NCBI GenBank assembly: GCA_012295275.1
Contig: CM022674.1
Span: 14,593,374-14,657,373 of the forward strand
From: Chrysomallon squamiferum
Taxonomy: Eukaryota; Mollusca; Gastropoda; Neomphalida; Peltospiridae
Length of the DNA: 64,000 nt
Direction: 5' to 3'
The first letter of the stretch is position 1, and the number at the start of each line of letters is the position of its first letter. Below the pieces are notes generated by a model. It saw nothing but the letters and a program-made list of their open reading frames with translations. It searched no databases and was not told the origin of the DNA. Below are positions 26,896 to 37,300 of the stretch, one piece after another. The position numbers and the translations under genes are program-made.

Positions 26896-29800
26896 TAATA
26901 ATAATAATAATAACAATAATAAAAAAAATGATGAGGATAATATTAATGAGGATGATGAAGAAGATAAAAATAATAATAATAATAATAATGATGATGATAA
27001 CAATAATAATAATAAATATAAAACCACATTAAATCTATTACACATGCTTTGAACTGAAATCATATTTGTAACAAGGTAAAAGAAAACTTACGTATGACAG
27101 CTTCTTGTTTTTTCTTCTCCAGTTTACGGATGAGTTGTGCAATCTCTGGGTCCTGGTACATGTCAAAGGCCAGGTCGTCCAGTGGAGAGATGTAGTCTGG
27201 TCTGTAATAGTTTACATAATACATAGTCTGGTCTGTGATAGTTTACATAATACATAGTCTGGTCTGTGATAGTTTACATAATACATAGTCTGGTCTGTAA
27301 TAGTTTACATAATACATAGTCTGGTCTGTAATAGTTTACATAATACATAGTCTGGTCTGTAATAGTTTACATAACACATAGTCTGGTCTGTAATAGTTTA
27401 CATAATACATAGTCTGGTCTGTAATAGTTTACATAACACATAGTCTGGTCTGTAATAGTTTACATAACATATAGTCTGGTCTGTAATAGTTTACATAATG
27501 CATAGTCTGGTCTGTCATAGTTTACATAACACAAAGTCTGGTCTGTAATAGTTTACATAATGCATAGTCTGGTCTGTGATAGTTTACATAACACAGTCTG
27601 GTCTGTGATAGTTTACATAACACATAGTCTGGTCTGTGATAGTTTACATAACACAGTCTGGTCTGTGATAGTTTACATAACACATAGTCTGGTCTGTAAT
27701 AGTTTACATAACACATAGTCTGGTCTGTGATAGTTTACATAGCACATAGTCTGGTCTGTAATAGTTTACATAAGACATAGTCTGGTCTGTAATAGTTTAC
27801 ATAGCACATAGTCTGGTCTGTGATAGTTTACATAATACAGTCTGGTCTGTAATAGTTTACATAGCACAGTCTGGTCTGTGATAGTTTACATAACACATAG
27901 TCTGGTCTGTGATAGTTTACATAACACATAGTCTGGTCTGTAATAGTTTACATAACACATAGTCTGGTCTGTGATAGTTTACATAACACATAGTCTGGTC
28001 TGTGACATAACACACACAACTTACACATCTGACAGTGTATTTCTATACAACATGAAAACACAAAACTGTATCTAACAACACATTTTAAAAAGTTATGTAT
28101 TTGATACCAGTGTGTGTTTATATTTTTCTATAACCACAAATCAGAGTGTATGTTCAGTTTTCAGTAATACACTGTTAGTAAATATTCCTTCAGTCAAAAA
28201 TACATTTGATTCACTACTAACAAATACTACAATGAGACCACATAATTAACTTTTTAATTAGCAGGAAGTAGTGTTCTATATGTACCTTCCAACAGACAGG
28301 AAGAGTAGCTAACTACTGACAGTTGCCATTTTGCAGATTTTGTACACATTTGTGTGTGTGTGTGTGTGTGTGTTTTCTTTCTGTGTGGTTTTTTGTTTGT
28401 TTTTTTAAAGTTAAATATAATCATAAATATGATATAAAAAAAATCTTACAAAAATTTCTATATTGTTGCAGACAAATCTAACCAACCTGTTTAAGTAGCC
28501 ATCAATGACAGGATCTTTGTCTAAATTTCTTGAATCTGATACTTCCACAAAGGGCTCCTGAAAATAAAGTTAACCAAAAATTACATAACAATTTATTTTC
28601 TCTAAAAAACAGCTGAAGCAAAATTTACTACTTTACATCACAATTTATTTTCTCTAAAAAACAGCTGAACATATGGTGAACATATGATTTATTTTATAAT
28701 GTTTAACTGCTTTTCAACCAAAACACAATATAAAAACCAGTTGAAATGACAGGTATCATGTAGAGATAATCAGTGGTGTATATTTAGTTTCATTACAGTC
28801 TTACTTTTTTATTTTATGATTCCCTCAGTTAAAAACAAGAGTTATACATATTGCTGTTAAACAGAACAGAACAAACATAAGAAATAAATAAATACACACA
28901 TACATACCTACATGCATATATACATACATACATACATACATATACACATACACACACATACATATATGCATACATAAATAAATAAATAAATAAATAAAAT
29001 TATACTAATAATAAAAGAAAATAACATTAGAAATAAAATTACAAATACATAATTAATAAAATCACTTACAAAACAAAACAAACAAACAAAAACTGATAGT
29101 GTGTTACTTACATTATCTGACATTCCTGTACCATATGGCAACTTGCTACCAATAACATTGATAGCTACAATCCCCACCTGAAAAAAACAAAACAATGAAT
29201 ATTACATGTATATTAATTAAAACCCTAAGAGATTTATGAAATATTTTACAAATAACTGAATTTTACCAGATAAAAATATAACAGTGTTTTCACAGTGAGT
29301 GCAAATGGAAGAGGCCATGTTTTAAACTGCTGTATGTATGACACACACCAGTCTCAGACACTGGACAACTCTGAACATTCCAGAGTTAAATTTGAGAGGT
29401 CAAACAATGATTCTATGTTAAAACTATATGTACAATGAAAAAATGCACTTACTGAATAAATGCCATCTTTTATATGCCTATTTTGGCTCTGGTGTTTTAG
29501 TTAAAGCATTCAGTTATATTATTTTTATGCTAAATTATGCATATTTTCTGTTTAAGTTTATTGAAATAGATATTGTTTAGGATCAGGGAACTGATTAATT
29601 CATTTCCATTCTTTTTTTTTCAAACAGCTGAGAGTTCAAATGGATTTTTGAAAAAAATTAATTTCAAAATAATCTTAAATGTTAAAATAAACATTAATTA
29701 ATTAATTATATTCATATGTTTATAAAATAATAACATACAACACACTCATTCAGTATTTTAACATTTTTATAATTAGCTGGTTGTACAGTAATTATTTTAA

Positions 29801-30001
29801 TAGTTACCTGGTTATACAGATTGAACCGGTTGACATGGTTTTTGTGGATGTTCAGTTTTAAAAACAGCCCAACAGCATCAACATGCACTGACTTGAGTTC
29901 CCTCGCCTTGTACCCCGTTTTCTCATTGTCTGACAGAGACACATAGCTGAAAAATACTTACTTCTCTCAGCTTGTTTATTTTTAATATGGTAGTAGTAGT
30001 A

Positions 30002-30037
<36 letters not shown>

Positions 30038-32259
30038 TAAGAATAAGAATAATAATAAAATAAGAATAATAAAAATATACAAAAATTAGAATAAATCTAT
30101 AATATTAAAATAATAATAACTACAATAAATAATAATAATAATAATATAACAAAATGATGATAATAGTAATAATAAAAATAAAAATAATAATAATAATAAT
30201 AACATGGACATCAATAACAATAAATAGAAAAAACAGAAAAAGAAAATGAAGAAGAATTAAAATGGAAGAGTACTGATGTCTGCGTAGTTGTTACTCACCC
30301 CAGTCGTGTGTATCTGACGTTGTCAAGACTCAGTGGAATGCCATCAGGAACATCTCCAACAAAAAACTCAATCTTTGTTGCTGGAAAACAACAAATCAAT
30401 AACTGCACTACCATTATCTATATTTAAACACAAAGATCACAAATAGATTTTCTTTTTAAATTATTAACATTTCAGACTGAAATGCACACCACATCAACAA
30501 CAACAACAACAACACTGACTTCACATAACATGTCTCATCAACTGAAGGTTATGTTATGACAAGATATTTGGAGACAGAACATTAAAGTGTTGCTAAGCTT
30601 TATTTATAAACAAAATATTCAATAACACATATGAAGAAATTTGTGAATATACTGTGTATATAATTTCACTATTTAGTAATAATGGTAACATACACAAACA
30701 AAACTATGTGTGTAATTATACAAATAATGTTTTACACTTGCACATTTGCAATAAACAAAGAATAATACATTTCTACACCTGTGTTTATTTCACTAATTTA
30801 TTTACACAGAGTACACAACATTTCATGAAAACAAACTATTGGTTACCATCAGTTTTAAAAATGCAAGAAATAAAGGATATTATATTTATTACAATAAACA
30901 GCTTATGAAAAAAATATATATAATTTAAAATATTATTAACATTTTGGGGAATTTTATTTTATTTATTTTACAATATAAAACATTAGTTCTTCTTCTCTGT
31001 CGAATGCTCAGACAGGCACCCCAGATTCTTCACTTGCATAATCAAAAATATACCTGTGAGAAACTGACCCCAGAGGGGTCTTCAGCCTTTTTTCTGGGGG
31101 TTGCGAGATTGTTTTGAGTGAGGCTATGTTTTCGCTTTTTTCAACTTGATTTGGAAGGAGGAATAAATAAAAATGTATAGTTAGGTTTTGGACCCGTCAT
31201 AGTGAATATAGATTCCTTTTGAACTGTCTTTGGTTGATGAAAATATGGTAACCCTAGACATCATTGAATCAAAATTTTAAAGGGGTTCATCGGTCATACT
31301 GAGTTGCTCATAAGAGGCTGCAGCATGAAAAAGGTTGAAAAACCACTGTTTCAGAATATATAATATTATAATTAAAAATACACCTATGAGATACTGATGA
31401 GATAAAAGTTGTATTTTGTAGATTTCTGTTGTTTTAGAATATATAATATTATAATTAAAAATATACCTATGAGATATTGATGGCACAAAAGTTGTATTTT
31501 GTAGATTTCTGTTGTTTTAGAATATATAATACTATAATTAAAAATATACCTATGAGATATTGATGACACAAAAGTTGCATTTTGTATATTTCTGTTGTTT
31601 TAGAATATATAATATTATAATTAAAAATATACCTATGAGATACTGATGAGATAAAAGTTGTATTTTGCGTATTCTTGTTCTTTGGTCAAGCTGGATAACA
31701 ATGTCCTGTGGATACAGACAGTATCTGAAAACAAAAAAAGATATAATTGAATACAACTGACCTTTCCATTTTCAAACAAACAATAAAATAATACTGAAAA
31801 CTTGTTGCTTTCATTAAAAAAAAAAAAAACAGCAACATATATAAAAAAATAATAATACTAATAATAATAATAATTTAAAATATTGTTCAAACTATTAACT
31901 TAAAAAATTGATTTAAAAGTGAATCAAAAGAAGACTGATAAAAATAAATAAGGAGAATTTTATGCCACTTTTTTCTTCTTTTTTTTTTTTACATAATTGA
32001 AATTTTAGGTGTCATTATCTCTGTTTTAAAAATTGTTTTAAGTATAAATGTATGTATTTTAAATATAATTACCTAAATTTTAACTATAATAATATATATT
32101 TTAAGTATAGTTATAAGTATAATTTAAGATATTATTTATTAAATACCTTGCAGAAACCCATCCTTTAGTGAGTGGGCTGTGATTGTTCAGTTCTGCTGCT
32201 CTGTAACTGTCATCCTGCCCTGATGCATGCACAACTCTGAATGGAATCTTTACTGGCAT
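981..32259 (-). CDS. CEP104: CEP104, centrosomal protein of 104 kDa (multi-exon, nearly complete)
   Basis: This is a centriole distal-end and ciliary-tip protein; in human it binds CP110, NEK1 and EB proteins, and its loss causes Joubert syndrome. I assembled 28 constitutive coding exons plus one candidate cassette exon, all with GT-AG junctions and matching phases. They give 875 aa without the cassette and without an 83-bp duplication, against 925 aa in human. Domain order matches the family: N-terminal jelly roll (start MPVKIPF), coiled coils (KYDIAKKLKQAI, VGERLGKMEVEKR), the YDERPLP linker, a TOG array and four C-terminal CxxC...H...C zinc fingers. The start codon at 32259 lies 10 nt inside the exon and gives the conserved N-terminus. 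Odd points: the SKIP-type EB-binding motif near the vertebrate C-terminus is replaced by SKAN, exon 32147-32269 follows a noncoding 5' exon, and most introns are minisatellites. Confidence 0.95.
1390..2145 (-). repeat. Minisatellite of ~42 bp containing a CEP104 donor junction
   Basis: About 17 copies of a 42-bp unit lie directly after the donor of exon 2146-2286 in transcript order. Each copy carries TCAAGTAGATTATC on the minus strand, which is the last exon bases plus the donor and early intron (TTCAA/GTAGATTATC in the real junction). The units therefore repeat the splice site itself. Confidence 0.85.
2290..3260 (-). repeat. Degenerate ~25-36 bp repeats with two copies of a CEP104 acceptor junction
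   Basis: The intron upstream of exon 2146-2286 is built from short units such as TATTAACTATTGACA. Embedded in it are two long copies of the exon's own acceptor and first ~20-30 nt, with exon-like starts at 2527 and 2731 (TTTACAG/CTGCTTCAAG, or close variants). This exon thus has amplified junction sequence on both sides. Confidence 0.85.
3960..4800. repeat. ~62-bp minisatellite in a CEP104 intron
   Basis: Units built on ACAGACAGTCAGATAGAT and GATAAAAAGCTAGACAAAG recur about a dozen times, some with internal deletions. They do not contain recognisable exon sequence. The open frames across this array are a consequence of repetition. Confidence 0.85.
5129..5600 (-). repeat. 31-bp/23-bp repeats of a CEP104 acceptor junction (zinc-finger exon)
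   Basis: Upstream of exon 5020-5128 the minus strand repeats TTTCAG/GATCTGTATTTTCTG about 18 times; the real exon starts G/ATC TGT ATT TTC TGT (ICIFC). Units alternate between about 31 and 23 bp. Because neither length is a multiple of three and no unit has a stop, all three minus-strand frames stay open over ~500 bp. Exonisation of this array would thus add low-complexity sequence without early termination. Confidence 0.88.
5930..7697 (-). repeat. 1.8-kb array of a CEP104 donor junction
   Basis: More than 20 copies of GATGATGATGTGTCACTGATG plus the donor (GACAA/GTAAGTAAATG) follow the real junction of exon 7698-7759 (DDDVSLMDK). Units are interspersed with shorter AAACATTTACTTACACAAT repeats that also contain GTAAGT-like donors. 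Each long unit repeats ~25 nt of coding sequence with its splice site. Confidence 0.88.
8035..8105. repeat. TACA/CACACA microsatellite
   Basis: A TACA then CA-type simple repeat sits just 3' of exon 8158-8202 in transcript order. It has no exon-derived content. Confidence 0.8.
10320..10930. repeat. CEP104 intron with CT, CA and CTGT microsatellites
   Basis: A (CT)n tract at about 10612-10654, CA runs near 10450 and a TG/CTGT tract at about 10826-10928 lie upstream of the 15-nt candidate exon at 10323-10337. No other coding signal is visible. Confidence 0.8.
13260..14100. repeat. 60-bp tandem repeat and CTA-rich repeat in a CEP104 intron
   Basis: Four near-identical 60-bp units (core GAGTGACAGGACAGTGAACT) occupy about 13264-13500, followed by CTACTACTAATACTGCAACT-type repeats to 14100. 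Neither contains exon sequence. Confidence 0.85.
14398..14560 (-). repeat. 83-bp tandem duplication inside a CEP104 TOG exon
   Basis: An 80-bp segment is present twice with a period of 83 bp, the copies separated by TTC. Read straight through on the minus strand, the second copy runs into LPRM and then a stop (FAR then TAG). Removing exactly 14474-14556 restores the conserved reading frame. That segment starts with GTTCGC after GAG and ends with AATGAG before GTTCGC, so it has GT-AG ends. It may be a newborn intron made by duplication of an AGGT site, a damaging allele or an assembly duplicate. Confidence 0.9.
15779..16025 (-). repeat. 30-bp repeat abutting a CEP104 acceptor
   Basis: Eight 30-bp units end exactly at the acceptor of exon 15713-15778. 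The real acceptor context TTGATTTATTTTGCAG appears in each unit as TTGATTTATTTTAACC, so the intron end has been amplified but the AG itself is absent in the copies. Confidence 0.85.
16361..16497 (-). repeat. 33-bp repeat abutting a CEP104 acceptor
   Basis: About four units carry GTTATTTTCACTG where the real acceptor of exon 16288-16360 reads TTATTTTCAGACTG. As in the neighbouring intron, copies preserve the pyrimidine tract but lose the AG. Confidence 0.8.
17100..18139 (-). repeat. Diverged donor-junction array downstream of a CEP104 TOG exon
   Basis: Units of about 60 bp contain GATATCAAAGTGTATG followed by TGATAAGATA, recognisably a diverged copy of the real exon end GACAAAGTGTACGCG plus donor GTAAGA. 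Nearest the exon the array is made of shorter TGTAAGAAATGTTTTGTG units. Confidence 0.75.
18308..19350 (-). repeat. ~53-bp array of a CEP104 acceptor junction (TOG exon)
   Basis: About 20 units carry CTTGTAG/GTGTCTAAAGCGTACTC, i.e. the real acceptor of exon 18140-18307 plus its first 17 nt (VSKAY). In each copy the next codons run to a stop (TCA TAA), so use of a decoy acceptor would terminate translation after six codons. Confidence 0.9.
20347..20398. repeat. (GA)n microsatellite
   Basis: A nearly pure GA dinucleotide tract in the intron between exons 19950-20008 and 22199-22288. Confidence 0.9.
20560..21555. repeat. 45-bp minisatellite, about 21 copies
   Basis: Regular units of about 45 bp (GATACTGACTACAACAGATA then TAAATAACCCAGATACTACT) fill this intron segment. 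They are highly uniform with a few point changes and short deletions. No exon sequence is included and there are no unique spacers. Confidence 0.9.
21900..21962. repeat. (AAT)n microsatellite
   Basis: AAT trinucleotide tract inside a CEP104 intron. Confidence 0.9.
23230..23450. repeat. TG/ATGTGTGTATAC microsatellite
   Basis: A 200-bp TG-rich simple repeat just 3' of exon 23493-23517 in transcript order; apparent open frames on both strands are repeat artefacts. Confidence 0.85.
24190..24385. mobile_element. Candidate 196-bp MITE with 13-bp inverted ends
   Basis: The left end reads GTTCCAGAAATTA and the right end is its near-perfect reverse complement (TTATTTCTGGAAC). The interior lacks coding capacity. 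No convincing target-site duplication is visible, so the call rests on the inverted ends and size. Confidence 0.4.
25500..26060 (-). CDS. CEP104: CEP104 candidate cassette or alternative terminal exon with DPYW repeats
   Basis: The exon opens after a good acceptor (GTTTACAG) at 26060 in phase 0 and is open for 186 codons to a stop at 25500. A donor-like AGG/GTGATC at 25569 would end it after 164 codons, again in phase 0. It could therefore be skipped, inserted in frame between two coiled coils, or used as a terminal exon giving a short CEP104. The peptide carries three related motifs, SDPYWVPV, DDPYLLPS and DDPYWLPV, in a charged, probably disordered context. Base composition is clearly more coding-like than the surrounding AT-rich intron. 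I know no counterpart in vertebrate CEP104; RNA evidence is needed to choose between the two ends. Confidence 0.7.
   Translation of the reverse strand: MSLEDVPPPVYLTEPVASTDTNSDPYWVPVKSVSHSVLDDPYLLPSDNQFNPLPVRKKNVRFKHGGQTFTSLADFETSLDSEDDPYWLPVDSPHFKRYDQLVKVPDDQSIHKRNYSVLPEPETSVANPTFSHRLQRYKKKLEPIDVSLNDTDSLRIKLEYSSYRVISLHGFLSLLSSLLASSRNNV
26775..27012. repeat. AAT-rich tract with internal duplication
   Basis: AAT repeats containing a GATGAGGATAATATTAATGA block that recurs once ~110 bp later. It lies in the intron between exons 27092-27201 and 26514-26569. Confidence 0.8.
27202..28010 (-). repeat. 31-bp array of a CEP104 acceptor junction
   Basis: About 26 units of roughly 31 bp contain CTATTACAG/ACCAGACTA, the acceptor and first nine bases of exon 27092-27201 (RPDYISP). 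Small changes (TAATAG versus TGATAG, missing bases) vary among copies. The array ends flush with the real exon. Confidence 0.9.
31071..31348. mobile_element. Candidate hAT-type MITE, 278 bp
   Basis: Left end CAGAGGGGTCTTCAGCC and, read inward on the minus strand, right end CAGTGGTTTTTCAACC are imperfect inverted repeats of the CAGTGGTTCTCAACC type known from hAT elements. No transposase frame is present. It appears to sit within a run of donor-junction repeats, since a diverged unit (TATACCTGTGAGAAACTGA) lies just left of it. No clear 8-bp target duplication is seen. Confidence 0.5.
31375..31632 (-). repeat. 83-bp array of a CEP104 donor junction
   Basis: Three copies of the 3' end of exon 31633-31724 with its donor (CATCAGTATCTCATAG/GTATATT) follow the real site at a period of about 83 bp. 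Each copy keeps around 45 nt of coding sequence. Confidence 0.88.
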
Positions 32260-32505
32260 CTTGAATCAGCTGCAAAACATTTAACATATAAACTCAAATT
32301 TTAAATAAGTCTAGTTTTGTTTTTGATAAACATAACATAACACTAATTTGTTTCAAATTAATCACATACAATATATTCCTATCAGTATTTTAATATTATT
32401 GTAATTATCTGGTTGTTAGTGTTGTTGTTCAGTTGATTTTGTTATTGTTATTTTTTTTAATGAAACATATCTGGGAAATACTCCATCTACTGTAATTATC
32501 ATGAT

Positions 32506-32540
<35 letters not shown>

Positions 32541-32868
32541 TGTAATTTCACTATGTGTCTCTGTATGATAATAATAAATCATCTCATTCGCGATATATGT
32601 GTGCATTCTGTCACCGCGTGCATGCGAGTATATTATATGTACACATTAAGTTGATTAACATATAAAACAAGAATTTCTGACACACGTATATTGTATACAG
32701 GAAAAGAAATCGACATTCCTCAGTAACTGAGTAAGTCAGTCCCTGCTTAATCATGAACTTTTAAACTATTTTTGGATGCTATAATTACAAGTGAATTTTA
32801 TTTTGATTACTAGAAAATTGATATTCTGTGAAAAAGATATTAAATATATCAAATACATCAATAAATAC

Positions 32869-32950
32869 CTGTGAAGCGGCTGACCACAAATCACTCATCT
32901 GCTTTGTTTTTCGTTTTTATCGTCATCGATTTTTCCGGTAAATGGCTATT
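32869..32950 (-). promoter_or_regulatory. CEP104 noncoding 5' exon and promoter-side boundary (start approximate)
   Basis: On the minus strand TTCACAG is followed by GTATTT, a fair donor at 32869, and the coding exon's acceptor lies at 32269. The exon's 5' limit is a guess. If transcription starts upstream of 32898, an ATG there opens a short upstream frame that runs across the splice and ends inside the CEP104 start region in another frame, which could dampen translation. Confidence 0.5.
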
Positions 32951-34320
32951 CACGATAAATGGTTCAATTGACATATATAACAACAGGTGCCTGTAACGTT
33001 GTTACCTCTAGAGTTGTTAATCCAGTCAGTTTATATTTTTCTAAATGAAGTGTATCCAAAATAACTGTTAAAAATATCAACAGAGTAAAAAGTTCTAATT
33101 TAACATCAACATATCAAGTAAAAACATAATTAACCTAGATCTTCTTGACAACGACCAAAACCGCCTGAATGTGTACATTAGAGAATGTGGTCTCGCTGAC
33201 TCGATGTTTATTAAAATTATTTTAATTAATTTTGTTTTCAACTTTCTAGATGTTATTTAGTTAAAGTTAAAAAAGGAATGTTATTTTGAACCTTATTTAT
33301 TATTATAAACGACTTTTACAAAAAAAAAAAATTATTATTATTATTTTTTTTTTTTTTTAATACAAAAAGCAGAGTGCGTTCGATTCGTCAGAAACGCTGA
33401 TATCGCAATGGTTCTGTGTGCAGATATTTCAACTTTTTTCTGTAATTGTTTATATAGTTTGTTAAGCATCATTCCGTCTTTTATCATTTAATATTATTAT
33501 AAGACATAAACTATATTTTCTGTACACAAGTAATTTAATATTATTTTTAATTTTCTGGGGGGGGTTCTACAGTAAGAAAATCACTCTCAAGATATCACAA
33601 TTTAAGAAATATGACTGGTATTTATTTTACTATGTCCATGGTGATATAGAACATCATTCAAAATTAAAGACATCAAAATAATACGATACGTTTTAAAATT
33701 AGCTATTCGCGATGGTTTATCGAATAAAATATTACTTGAAAATAAATAAAGTTCGTTGCTGAGAAAAAGAGGGCAAGGGTAAAATCGAAGAAGTCATTTG
33801 GTCGTGAATGTCAATGATGGATGGTTCGTTCTGCTCCATTTTTGAAATTTATAAGAAAATTTGCTGTAGGACCTAACTGAAATTATATAACTTTCAAACA
33901 TTATTGATATTGTAAAGAATTTTCAAAATTCACGTTATTCAGTTTTATTAACATATTATAAAAAACCATTATGATATATAATTAATATGTTCTGATTTAC
34001 AGATATGTATTCACCAATCAAGACATCTAACATAGATCTTTAATATATTATTTAATTCCCATAGTAACAAACATTTTGATGTTTTTTATTATTATTATCT
34101 AAACAAATAAATAATATGTTGCTTAAAAATCTAACATGTTATAGGATATATTCTCAATTTAAATCAAAGGCTGTCTAAATTACGGTCTAGTAATCTACAG
34201 CTTGATATTAAGTATTTGTCACGTGATCAAAATATGGCGGCAATCTGAAAAGGTGTTTCATGAACCGTGAAGTCTATGTATGACTATGTTTAGTAGATTT
34301 TGGCTCTCTTTAATGGTGGA
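32950..34320. promoter_or_regulatory. Divergent CEP104/DFFB intergenic region
   Basis: The 1.4-kb gap separates two genes transcribed away from each other. Close to DFFB it holds an E-box CACGTG (34220-34225) followed by AATATGGCGGC (34231-34241), a good match to the YY1 core often found at transcription starts; the ATG inside it opens a five-codon upstream frame. The rest is AT-rich with poly-A/T runs and no coding signal. Confidence 0.5.
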
Positions 34321-37300
34321 ATGAGAGCGTACAAAATACAAGACGTTAAACGTAAAACGAGAATCGGAGTCACAGCGAAATCATTACACGAACTTATTGA
34401 AAAAGGATGCGAAAAACTAAAGGTTTGTTATTTAAAATGCTGATTAAACATTTCATGCTGTGAGATCAATCTTTCAGTATAATACTAATAGTATTTCAAC
34501 TATTTGTAATAAAATTTATATATGGATTTACGATAGTCTGAGGATACGAAAACTAATTTTCATTTGTTTGTCAGTGTTTGAAAACTCAGAACAATTAACT
34601 ATTGAACACCTTTTCAGGCTTTTGACAACATCGATAAAGTTACTCGGTAAATAAATAATAAATATTGGTGTCTGTCAACAAAATATTATTTTCATTTTCC
34701 TCAAGATAAGTTTTTGAAGTTTCTTCGTGTGTGTTTGTGTGAATAAATATTAATTTATAAATAATAAATTAATATAATATTTTAAAACTAAAATGAAGAG
34801 CAGTGAATAATAAAACTTATTAAAGTATTATTTATTTAATATTATTTTAATTTTAATTTTTTTAATTTTTATTTAGATTTAAGAATTTTAATTTTTTCAG
34901 CTTGCTCCAGATGACGTAAGAGTGGTGATAGAGGATGATGGAACGTTGGTTGAAAGTGAAACTTTCTTTAAAAAACTTCCAGCACAGACTGTTTTTGTCT
35001 TTTTGACAGAAGGAGAGGTCTGGAGGGGAGGTAACTCATACCTAACACACCTCATTTAGTGTTTTTCTTTACAGACAGATCTGTTTCAAAGTTATGCAGA
35101 CTTAACCAATAACTGTCTTCTTTGTTCAAAAACATTGTCTTTGAATATTATATTTTCTAATTTCTTTATTCATAAATTATTATTTATTAATCATTAATGT
35201 TTTAACATAAAAGATTATGAAATGTTTTATGCATTTAAATATTTTTTTAATCTATATCATTATTGTTTGTTTAATCCTGTGGAAATCAAAGAAAGGAAAC
35301 AGAGGAAACATAACTTGTAATGACACACAATAGGCTTCTTATTTTCTTTACTAGCAGAATGTCATTGTAAATCAATCCTTCCATGAATATAAAAGATCAT
35401 ACTTTGACATTTGATATATGACTGATAATGTGGATATATTGATTTCATGTTTGATTAATCATGTGACCTTTCTTTCATGACTTTGCTGGTTTCAAAAAAA
35501 ACAAATTGTAAAACTAATTAATTCAGAGGGTTATTTTCAATTTGTTTCTATCTGAAAATTCAAAAAATATATAATATAAAAAAAAGCAGTCAAAAATGAC
35601 AAATAATGATAAAATATATTTGACATATGTGTTTGTATGTGCATGTTTTGTGTTTTACTGAATCAGATGTTTTGAATTTTTTATCTGCTGTGTTGCTAGC
35701 TGGTGTCATGATACACGAAGCTCTGAGTAAACTCTACAACGTTACTCGGCGTACAGAAATTGCAAATCAGATTAGAGATTTGATGGAGGATGAAAACGCT
35801 CCAGAGAAAATTCATATCATGTCTCAGTATCTGGACATGTTGGAAACTGACCCCTCCACTGAGCAGAGGTACGAACACGAAGACTGGTTTGAAGGTAACA
35901 CAGAGTTTTCCTTTTTTATTTCTGTGTGAGTGTTTGTGTGAACATACATGTTTGTGTTTTGGGGAGTGTTTGTGTGAACATACATGTTTGTGTTTTGGGG
36001 AGTCTGTGTGAGTATTTTGTGAACATACATGTTTGTGTTTTGGGGAGTGTGAGTGTGTGAACATACATGTTTGTGTTTTGGGGGTGTGTGAGTTTTTGTG
36101 TGAACATACATGTTTGTGTTTTGGGGAGTGTGTCTGTGTGAGTGTTTGTGTGAACATACATGTTTGTGTTTTGGGGAGTCTGTGTGAGTGTTTTGTGAAC
36201 ATACATTCCTAATTGGTGAGGGTGTAAAGCTTTGATATGAAAAATGTATAGACTGTCAACATGATTATTTGGGATGCAGAGAAGACTTTTCAATTTAACA
36301 TATAGTGATATAACTGTCTTTCATATAAAAACCAATCTTGAAAGTTTTGATGTTCCAGATACTTTTTTATGATGTGTTGTTATTATCATATTAAAATGTA
36401 CATTTCTTCATCTCATTCTCTCAGGCCTCAATAAAAAATACAAAACAAAAAGTGAAGTGATGAGAAACTCTGCTCAGACAAGAATTAGAAGTTATTACAT
36501 TAGTGTGAGCAAAAATATATATATAATTATTAGTTTAGTGTGAATTGTTATTCATTCTTACTTTCTTTAAATAAATAATTTTTTTTTTTTTTTTTTAAAA
36601 TTAGTTAGGATTGAATTTTTAAAAAATTTTTTTTTTTTAAGTTAAATAATTATTAAAGGAGATAAATTAAACAATAGTTAACAAAAATAAAAAATTATTA
36701 AAGGAGTTTTCAATTTAAAAAAAAAATAATTATTACAGAAAAATTAAACAATTATGAAGAAAAATTAAACATTTATTAAGAAAAAATTATTAAAAATATT
36801 AAAGCAAAATTAAACAATTATTAAAGATTAATATTTAAATTTTGTGATTTTTTTTTTTTTTTTCAGGCTAAAGATCAGATAGAAAAGGAGAGTGACTCAA
36901 AATCCAAAATGCTTCTTCTCGATCTTTTGGAGGAGATGTATGAAGAATTGAAAAGTAAAGATTTTCACTCAAGTTACTTCGACAGGACAGCGAGACAGAC
37001 AGACAGACTGTGTGACAAGAAGGGATGGTTTAAATGTGAGGGAGCATTTGACAGGAAGCACTGTGAGAAACTGCACACAATTAACCCTTACTCTTCCCGC
37101 GGGTATCGTCAGCTGTTTGGATTGTGGAATCTAGACCATATGTAAGTTTTGTCAGTAACATCATAATAAATATAGAAACAAATAAACTAATAACCATTTG
37201 TTAATCAAAACAGATATAGAAATAAATAAACTAATATCCAAATGTTAATCAAAACAAATATAAAAATAAATTAAACTAATATCCAAATGTTAATCAAAAC

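Larger units (their letters stand above)
22199..27201 (-). other. CEP104: CEP104 (part): coiled-coil and linker exons
   Basis: Coding exons in order are 27092-27201 (PDYISPLDDLAFDMYQDPE), 26514-26569 (EKYDIAKKLKQAISELQK), an optional 25569-26060, 23756-23911 (VGERLGKMEVEKRQAVESED), 23493-23517, 22912-23011 (PPRYDERPLPTARR) and 22199-22288. The human protein runs directly from the second block into VGERLGRYE, so the long exon between them is an insertion relative to human. The 25-nt exon (AFDLSSDY) is short but flanked by good sites and keeps phase. Confidence 0.9.
28487..32259 (-). other. CEP104: CEP104 (part): N-terminal jelly-roll exons
   Basis: Coding exons in transcript order are 32147-32269 (ATG at 32259), 31633-31724, 30299-30380, 29808-29946, 29112-29177 and 28487-28557. 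Recognisable blocks are RIRKIQLLSHQYLI, KIEFFVGDVPDGIP, SLSDNEKTGYKARELKSVHV and NHVNRFNLYNQ, each close to the human protein. Donor at 29112 is AAT followed by GTAAGT, so the next exon starts in phase 0 at EPFVEVSD. Exon 31633-31724 has its 3' end and donor copied into the following intron. Confidence 0.93.

Noticed and set aside
20560-28010. CRISPR-like regular direct repeats (45-bp and 31-bp arrays)
   Set aside because: Units are contiguous with no unique spacers and lie in introns of an animal gene; they are minisatellites.
35696-36293. Minus-strand frames of 95-168 codons with NTNMYVHT-type repeats
   Set aside because: They cover the 36-bp minisatellite after DFFB exon 3 and run antisense to the exon.
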